In this document: piece by piece, positions 6,298 through 9,685 of the stretch
How the letters are laid out: each line of letters starts with the position of its first letter
How positions within the stretch are numbered: the first letter of the stretch is position 1
Source: JAVKFF01 sp040226215
GTDB taxonomy: Bacteria > Pseudomonadota > Alphaproteobacteria > DSM-16000 > Inquilinaceae
Reading direction: 5' to 3'
Length of the DNA stretch: 9,685 bases
Assembly (NCBI GenBank): GCA_040226215.1
Contig: JAVKFF010000030.1
Coordinates: 1-9,685, forward strand
Translations under genes and position numbers: made by a program
The notes under the pieces: generated by a model
The model's database searches: none
What the model was told of the DNA's origin: nothing
What the model saw: only the letters and a program-made list of their open reading frames with translations

Positions 6298-6723
6298 CTA
6301 TCCGCGGGCAGGCTTGCGCAGGCGGATCACCACGTCGATGCGGTTCAGGTCGGTGCCCTCCGGGGCATCGGGCAGGCGATCGAACGCCACCTGGTCCGCA
6401 TCGATATCCACGAGCCGGCCGGTATCCTCGAAATAGAAATGGTGATGGTCGGCCGTATTGGTATCGAAATAACTGCGCCCCTGGGCCACCACGACCTGGC
6501 GCAGCAGGCCGGCCTCGGTGAACTGGTGCAACGTGTTGTAGACGGTGGCCAGAGAGACCGCGATGCCGATCGCGTCGGCCTCGGCATGAAGCGCCTCCGC
6601 CGTCACATGCCGTGGCCCCTGCTGCAGCAGAAGCTGCGCCAATGCCACGCGCTGACGGGTCGGGCGCAGGCCGACCCGGCGCAGCGCCGCCGTCAGATCT
6701 CGATCCTGGAGATTTGTATCCAT
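6298..6723 (-). CDS. irr: Irr, iron-responsive Fur-family transcriptional regulator
   Basis: DNA-binding regulator of the alphaproteobacterial Irr branch of the Fur superfamily, which reads iron through heme and acts at ICE sites. The 141 residues show the branch's marks: GLRPTRQRVALAQLL (18-32), VSLATVYNTL (56-65, the recognition helix), LLRQV, YFDTN (85-89), the histidine run H93-H95 in ADHHHFYFED, and the ending PEGTDLNRIDVVIRLRK. The HHH run corresponds to a heme-binding region in Irr. The N-terminal heme regulatory motif (Cys-Pro) of Bradyrhizobium Irr is absent, and the protein has no cysteine. The start at 6723 matches the usual short N-terminus; the frame is open upstream to 6870. The gene is divergent from fabA and directly upstream of rbr. 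Confidence 0.92.
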   Translation of the reverse strand: MDTNLQDRDLTAALRRVGLRPTRQRVALAQLLLQQGPRHVTAEALHAEADAIGIAVSLATVYNTLHQFTEAGLLRQVVVAQGRSYFDTNTADHHHFYFEDTGRLVDIDADQVAFDRLPDAPEGTDLNRIDVVIRLRKPARG

Positions 6724-6787
6724 GTCCCACCATATAGGACGGCAAGGCCCGGCTTGAAGAGCCGGCCGGGCAGAGATCCCGTGCGAT

Positions 6788-6838
6788 GCCGGCAGGCGCC
6801 GCCCGCCGGGCAGGCGACCGAGACCGGCGCCTGCCGGC
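6788..6838. repeat. Perfect 14-bp inverted repeat in the irr-fabA region
   Basis: The arms GCCGGCAGGCGCCG (6788-6801) and CGGCGCCTGCCGGC (6825-6838) are exact reverse complements with a 23-bp spacer. The 8-mer GGCAGGCG occurs in each arm (6791-6798 direct, 6828-6835 inverted) and once more directly inside the spacer (6809-6816). It ends 11 bp before the fabA -35. Given the predicted start sites, it lies outside both transcripts, which favours a protein-binding or DNA-structure role. Confidence 0.6.
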
Positions 6839-6849
6839 CCGACCCTGGC

Positions 6850-6880
6850 TTGACAGTGCCGCGCCGGCACGCCCTATAGT
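6850..6880 (+). promoter_or_regulatory. fabA operon promoter with an inverted repeat in the spacer
   Basis: TTGACA (6850-6855) is a perfect -35 and TATAGT (6875-6880) a 5/6 match to the -10, with a long 19-bp spacer. Within the spacer GTGCCG-CGC-CGGCAC (6856-6870) is a perfect inverted repeat, well placed to be a repressor operator. Transcription would start near 6887. Confidence 0.6.
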
Positions 6881-6898
6881 GCGATTAGTCGGGACGCG

Positions 6899-7094
6899 GC
6901 GGCATTGCAAGACCGTGGGCCGGTTTCGCCATGCCTGACGCGACCCAGCGGCTGCAGGTTGCGGGCCGGATCCCTGCAATGCCGCGGTCGTTGCCACCAT
7001 CACCATCGGGCCTGCTCCCGGGCCCGGTCCGCCGGAGGCTTCGGCGAATCGGACCCTCCAGGAACGCTGCCCAATACCACTCCCATCGATGGGA
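6899..7094 (+). repeat. Structured fabA leader
   Basis: GCGGCATTGCA (6899-6909) is the exact reverse complement of TGCAATGCCGC (6975-6985). A competing short stem pairs TGCAGG (6953-6958) with CCTGCA (6973-6978), which uses the same bases. Downstream, GGTCCG (7026-7031) pairs with CGGACC (7050-7055). TCCCATCGATGGGA (7081-7094) is a perfect 14-bp palindrome ending 20 nt before the fabA ATG. Confidence 0.5.
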
Positions 7095-7114
7095 AGAGCC
7101 AGTCGGGAAGCTGC

Positions 7115-7636
7115 ATGTCCAACGCCTCGCAACAGACCAGTTTCACCTATGACGACCTGATTGCGTGCGCGCACGGAAAGCTGTTCGGCGAAGGCAATGC
7201 CCAGTTGCCGCTGCCGCCGATGCTGATGTTCGACAGGATCACACGGATTTCCGACACCGGCGGCGCCTTCGACAAGGGCGAGGTGGTTGCGGAACTGGAT
7301 ATCAAACCCGACCTCTGGTTCTTCAACTGTCATTTCGAGCGCGACCCGGTGATGCCCGGTTGCCTGGGTCTGGATGCGATGTGGCAGCTCTGCGGTTTCT
7401 TCCTCGGCTGGATCAAGGCGCCGGGCCGCGGGCGTGCGCTGGGCCTGGGGGAGGTCAAGCTGCGCGGCCAGATCCTGCCGAGCGTCAAGAAGGTGACCTA
7501 TCAGGTCGATATCAAGCGCGTGATTCTGCGCAAGCTGAAACTGGGCATTGCCGACGGCGTGGTGAAGGCCGACGGTGAAACGGTCTATGAGGCCAAGGAT
7601 ATGCGTGTCGGCGTGTTCAGCGCCGACGAAAGCTGA
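7115..7636 (+). CDS. fabA: Beta-hydroxydecanoyl-ACP dehydratase/isomerase FabA
   Basis: Cytoplasmic fatty acid enzyme that dehydrates 3-hydroxydecanoyl-ACP and isomerises trans-2- to cis-3-decenoyl-ACP, the branch point to unsaturated fatty acids without oxygen. The 173-residue length equals that of the family. The catalytic histidine H73 lies in FFNCHFERDPVMPG and the catalytic aspartate D87 in GCLGLDAMWQLCGF. GRALGLGEVKLRGQILP and KKVTYQV follow as in E. coli FabA, which distinguishes it from FabZ. The start at 7115 gives the standard N-terminus; the ribosome site is modest (GGGAAG 4 nt upstream). An open frame continues upstream to 6905 but is leader. fabB follows after 18 nt. The gene is divergent from irr, an arrangement I recall from other Alphaproteobacteria. 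Confidence 0.96.
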   Translation: MSNASQQTSFTYDDLIACAHGKLFGEGNAQLPLPPMLMFDRITRISDTGGAFDKGEVVAELDIKPDLWFFNCHFERDPVMPGCLGLDAMWQLCGFFLGWIKAPGRGRALGLGEVKLRGQILPSVKKVTYQVDIKRVILRKLKLGIADGVVKADGETVYEAKDMRVGVFSADES

Positions 7637-7654
7637 AACAAGGGACAGCATGCC

Positions 7655-8872
7655 ATGCGTCGAGTGGTGGTTACCGGTCTCGGCGTCGTCTCCAGCATCG
7701 GAAACAATGCGCAGGAGGTGATCGCCGCCCTGCGCGAGGGCAGGTCCGGCATCTCCTTCGCGCAGGAGTACAAGGAGCTGGGCTTTCGCAGCCAGGTCTT
7801 TGGCAACGTCAAGATCGATCTCGAAAGCGCGATCGACCGGCGGCAGCGCCGGTTCATGGGCGATGGCGCCGCGTACAATTACCTGGCCATGCAGCAGGCC
7901 ATTGCCGATTCCGGCCTGGAGCCGGACGAGGTCTCGCATCCGCGCACCGGGCTGATCATGGGCTCCGGCGGGCCCTCGACCCGGAATCTTCTGCTGGCGG
8001 CGGACATCACGCGGGACAAGGGCCCCCGCAAGATCGGGCCCTTCATGGTGCCGCGTGCGATGTCCTCGACGAACTCCGCGACCTTGTCGACCGCGTTCAA
8101 GATCAAGGGGCCGAGCTATTCCATCTCTTCGGCCTGCGCGACCTCGGCCCATTGCATCGGCAATGCGGCGGAGCTGATCCAGTGGGGCAAGCAGGACATC
8201 ATGTTCGCCGGCGGCGGTGAGGAACTGGACTGGACCCTGTCGGTGCTGTTCGACGCCATGCCGGCCATGTCGACGGGCTTCAACGAGACGCCTGAGCGTG
8301 CGTCCCGTGCCTATGACCGCGACCGCGACGGCTTCGTGATCGCCGGCGGCGGGGGCGTCCTGGTGCTGGAGGAACGCGACCGTGCGATCGCGCGGGGCGC
8401 CCATATCTATGCCGAGCTCGTCGGCTATGGCGCGACCTCCGACGGCCACGATATGGTGCAGCCTTCCGGCGAGGGCGGCATGCGCTGCATGCAGATGGCG
8501 ATCGAGGGAGTCGAGGGGCCGATCGACTATATCAATACCCACGGGACCTCCACACCGATCGGCGATACGGTGGAGATCGACGCGATCCGCAAGGTGTTCG
8601 GCGACCGGATCCCGCATATCGCCTCGACGAAATCGCAGACGGGGCATTCGCTCGGCGCGGCCGGCGCGCAGGAAGCGATCTTCTGCCTGTTGATGATGCA
8701 GAACGATTTCATCGGCGAATCGATCAATATCGAGACTCTCGACGATGCGTTCGCCGATGTTCCTATCGTCCGTCAGCGCATCGACAATGCCGGGGTGAAC
8801 ACGGTGCTGTCGAACTCGTTCGGCTTCGGCGGCACCAACGCCTGCCTGGTCTTCCAGCGACACCATGCCTGA
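7655..8872 (+). CDS. fabB: Beta-ketoacyl-ACP synthase I (FabB)
   Basis: Condensing enzyme that elongates acyl-ACP with malonyl-ACP and, with FabA, is needed for unsaturated fatty acid synthesis. The 405 residues match the family length. The Cys-His-His active site is visible: C161 in SSACATSAHC, H296 in INTHGTSTPIGD and H331 in KSQTGHSLGAAG, with K326 just before. The ending SNSFGFGGTNACLVF is typical. The KAS I rather than KAS II assignment rests on its linkage to fabA and on the sequence around the nucleophile. AGGGA (7641-7645) lies 9 nt before the ATG at 7655; another ATG at 7650 is in a different frame. It forms an operon with fabA (18-nt gap) and fabI (101-nt gap). Confidence 0.96.
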   Translation: MRRVVVTGLGVVSSIGNNAQEVIAALREGRSGISFAQEYKELGFRSQVFGNVKIDLESAIDRRQRRFMGDGAAYNYLAMQQAIADSGLEPDEVSHPRTGLIMGSGGPSTRNLLLAADITRDKGPRKIGPFMVPRAMSSTNSATLSTAFKIKGPSYSISSACATSAHCIGNAAELIQWGKQDIMFAGGGEELDWTLSVLFDAMPAMSTGFNETPERASRAYDRDRDGFVIAGGGGVLVLEERDRAIARGAHIYAELVGYGATSDGHDMVQPSGEGGMRCMQMAIEGVEGPIDYINTHGTSTPIGDTVEIDAIRKVFGDRIPHIASTKSQTGHSLGAAGAQEAIFCLLMMQNDFIGESINIETLDDAFADVPIVRQRIDNAGVNTVLSNSFGFGGTNACLVFQRHHA

Positions 8873-8908
8873 GGTGCCGCGCGGGCGTCGCGGCAGCAGG
8901 GGGCCACA

Positions 8909-8977
8909 ATGACCGAGCGAGCAGGCGCCGCCTTCGACAGGGCGGCACCGGCGCGGGGGGAGCGACTGCAGTCATGA
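8909..8977 (+). CDS. Possible 22-residue ORF overlapping the fabI start
   Basis: An ATG at 8909 with AGGGGG 5 nt upstream opens a 22-codon frame, beginning MTERAGAAFDRAA, whose TGA stop (8975-8977) overlaps the fabI ATG as ATGA. Such an overlap is typical of translational coupling. The peptide is rich in alanine and arginine and matches nothing I know. It could equally be chance in stop-poor GC-rich DNA. Confidence 0.25.
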   Translation: MTERAGAAFDRAAPARGERLQS

Positions 8978-9685
8978 CGGAAGAGCAGACACCGCCGGCG
9001 CAGGCCGCGGCAGGCGTGCCCGATGCGTTGCGGGGCCTGATGGCGGGCAAGCGCGGGGTGGTGATGGGGATCGCCAACGATCATTCCATTGCCTATGGCA
9101 TCGCGGCGGCGCTCAGGGCGCATGGCGCCGAACTGGCGATCACCTACCAGGCAAGCGCCTTCGAGCGGCGCGTGCGGCCCCTGGCGGAAGCGCTGGGCAG
9201 CAACCTGATCCTGCCCTGCGACGTTGCCGACCCCGACAGCATCGCCGAGGCCTTTGCCGAGATCGGCCGCCGCTGGGGCCGCCTGGACTTCCTGGTCCAT
9301 GCCATCGCGTTTTCCGACAAGGGCGAGTTGAAGGGCCCCTATATCGAGACCAGCCGCGCCAATTTCCTGCGGACCCTGGACATCTCCTGCTATTCGTTCA
9401 CGGATGCGGCGCGCCACGCCTCGGGCCTGATGGACCAGGGCGGCGCGCTGCTGACCCTGACCTATGCCGGGTCCTATCGGGTGATGCCGCGCTACAACGT
9501 GATGGGTGTTGCCAAGGCGGCGCTGGAAGCCAGCGTCCGCTACCTGGCCGCGGACCTGGGCCCCCGCGCGATCCGGGTCAACGCGATCTCCGCCGGCCCG
9601 ATGCGCACCCTTGCCGGCTCTGCCGTGGGCGCGGCCCGCTATGTCTATCGCTACAGCCGCGACAACGCCCCGTTGCGGCGCAACG
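8974..9685 (+). CDS. fabI: Enoyl-ACP reductase FabI, 3'-truncated by the window edge
   Basis: NAD(P)H-dependent short-chain dehydrogenase that carries out the last reduction of each fatty acid elongation cycle and is the target class of triclosan and diazaborines. The window holds 237 complete codons of the usual 260-275 or so; no stop is present. The cofactor loop is MGIANDHSIAYGIA (31-44). The catalytic residues are Y164 in TLTYAGSYR, Y174 in PRYNVMGVAK and K181. FLVHAIAFSDKGELKGPY and RVNAISAGPMRTLAG are family signatures. The start at 8974 has GGAG about 11 nt upstream and gives an N-terminal tail some 15-20 residues longer than E. coli FabI, rich in Ala, Pro and Gln. An internal ATG at 9040 would give a start close to the family minimum and is possible. 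Confidence 0.95.
   Translation, partial: MTEEQTPPAQAAAGVPDALRGLMAGKRGVVMGIANDHSIAYGIAAALRAHGAELAITYQASAFERRVRPLAEALGSNLILPCDVADPDSIAEAFAEIGRRWGRLDFLVHAIAFSDKGELKGPYIETSRANFLRTLDISCYSFTDAARHASGLMDQGGALLTLTYAGSYRVMPRYNVMGVAKAALEASVRYLAADLGPRAIRVNAISAGPMRTLAGSAVGAARYVYRYSRDNAPLRRN

Larger units (their letters stand above)
6724..7114. other. Divergent irr-fabA regulatory region
   Basis: These 391 nt contain no convincing gene. From left to right they hold a CTATAT/TATATG element just before the irr start (6731-6737), a long perfect inverted repeat (6788-6838), a strong fabA promoter (6850-6880), and a fabA leader of about 228 nt with several inverted repeats. The TATATG lies only 7 nt from the irr ATG; if it is the irr -10, the irr mRNA would be leaderless or nearly so, but no good -35 partner was found. 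Confidence 0.6.

Noticed and set aside
6905..7114. N-terminal extension of FabA by 70 residues
   Set aside because: It starts at TTG without a good ribosome site, is unlike any FabA N-terminus, and the region instead contains leader inverted repeats.
6931..7152. A 73-codon plus-strand frame in the fabA leader
   Set aside because: No clear ribosome site, an Arg/Pro-rich shadow composition, and it runs into fabA in another frame.
6254..8866. An 870-codon open frame on the minus strand
   Set aside because: It runs antisense to fabA and fabB and over irr in another frame, has a composition typical of a GC-rich shadow frame and shows no recognisable domain.

Overview
The window is strongly GC-rich with codon third positions dominated by G and C. 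Its gene set points to an alphaproteobacterium, most likely in or near Rhodospirillales. The markers are an Irr-type Fur-family regulator divergent from fabA-fabB-fabI, and a rubrerythrin / Fe-S (GlpC/HdrD-like) / DUF3501 gene set beside it. No rRNA, tRNA, CRISPR, transposase or phage gene was seen. It reads as chromosomal housekeeping DNA with one under-described stress module.

Layout. (1) Positions 1-1383, plus strand: the 3' part of a cysteine synthase (cysK), then a MoeB/ThiF-family adenylyltransferase 4 nt downstream. (2) 1411-2400, minus strand: a D-2-hydroxyacid dehydrogenase of the glyoxylate/hydroxypyruvate reductase type, convergent with moeB. (3) 2401-2758: a 358-nt divergent intergenic region. 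(4) 2759-3370, plus strand: an exported or membrane-anchored bacterial SH3-domain protein. (5) 3389-6723, minus strand, in transcription order: irr, rubrerythrin (rbr), a two-cluster Fe-S/CCG-domain protein, and DUF3501. (6) 6724-7114: a 391-nt divergent region between irr and fabA, rich in inverted repeats. (7) 7115 to the end, plus strand: fabA, fabB and a 3'-truncated fabI, the anaerobic-type unsaturated fatty acid and elongation genes.

The most interesting part is 5559-6297. Between irr and rbr lies a near-consensus Irr operator (iron control element, ICE) with a perfect right half. It sits 3 bp upstream of a TTGACC -35 element on the rbr side. Immediately beside it is a perfect GCGAAT-G-ATTCGC inverted repeat of the Fur/Mur size class. 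This suggests that rbr-FeS-DUF3501 is an iron/heme-responsive peroxide-defence module controlled by its linked Irr and perhaps by a second Fur-family protein. In the proposed scheme a rubredoxin-less rubrerythrin supplies the diiron peroxidase. The Fe-S protein would be a candidate electron-transfer partner, and DUF3501 is of unknown function. The rbr leader and the rbr/Fe-S spacer both contain strong inverted repeats that could tune expression within the operon.

Starts of six minus- and plus-strand genes (SH3 protein, DUF3501, Fe-S protein, rbr, irr, fabA) were chosen inside longer open frames, using Shine-Dalgarno sequences and expected family N-termini. The fabI frame is open to the end of the window and has no stop here.
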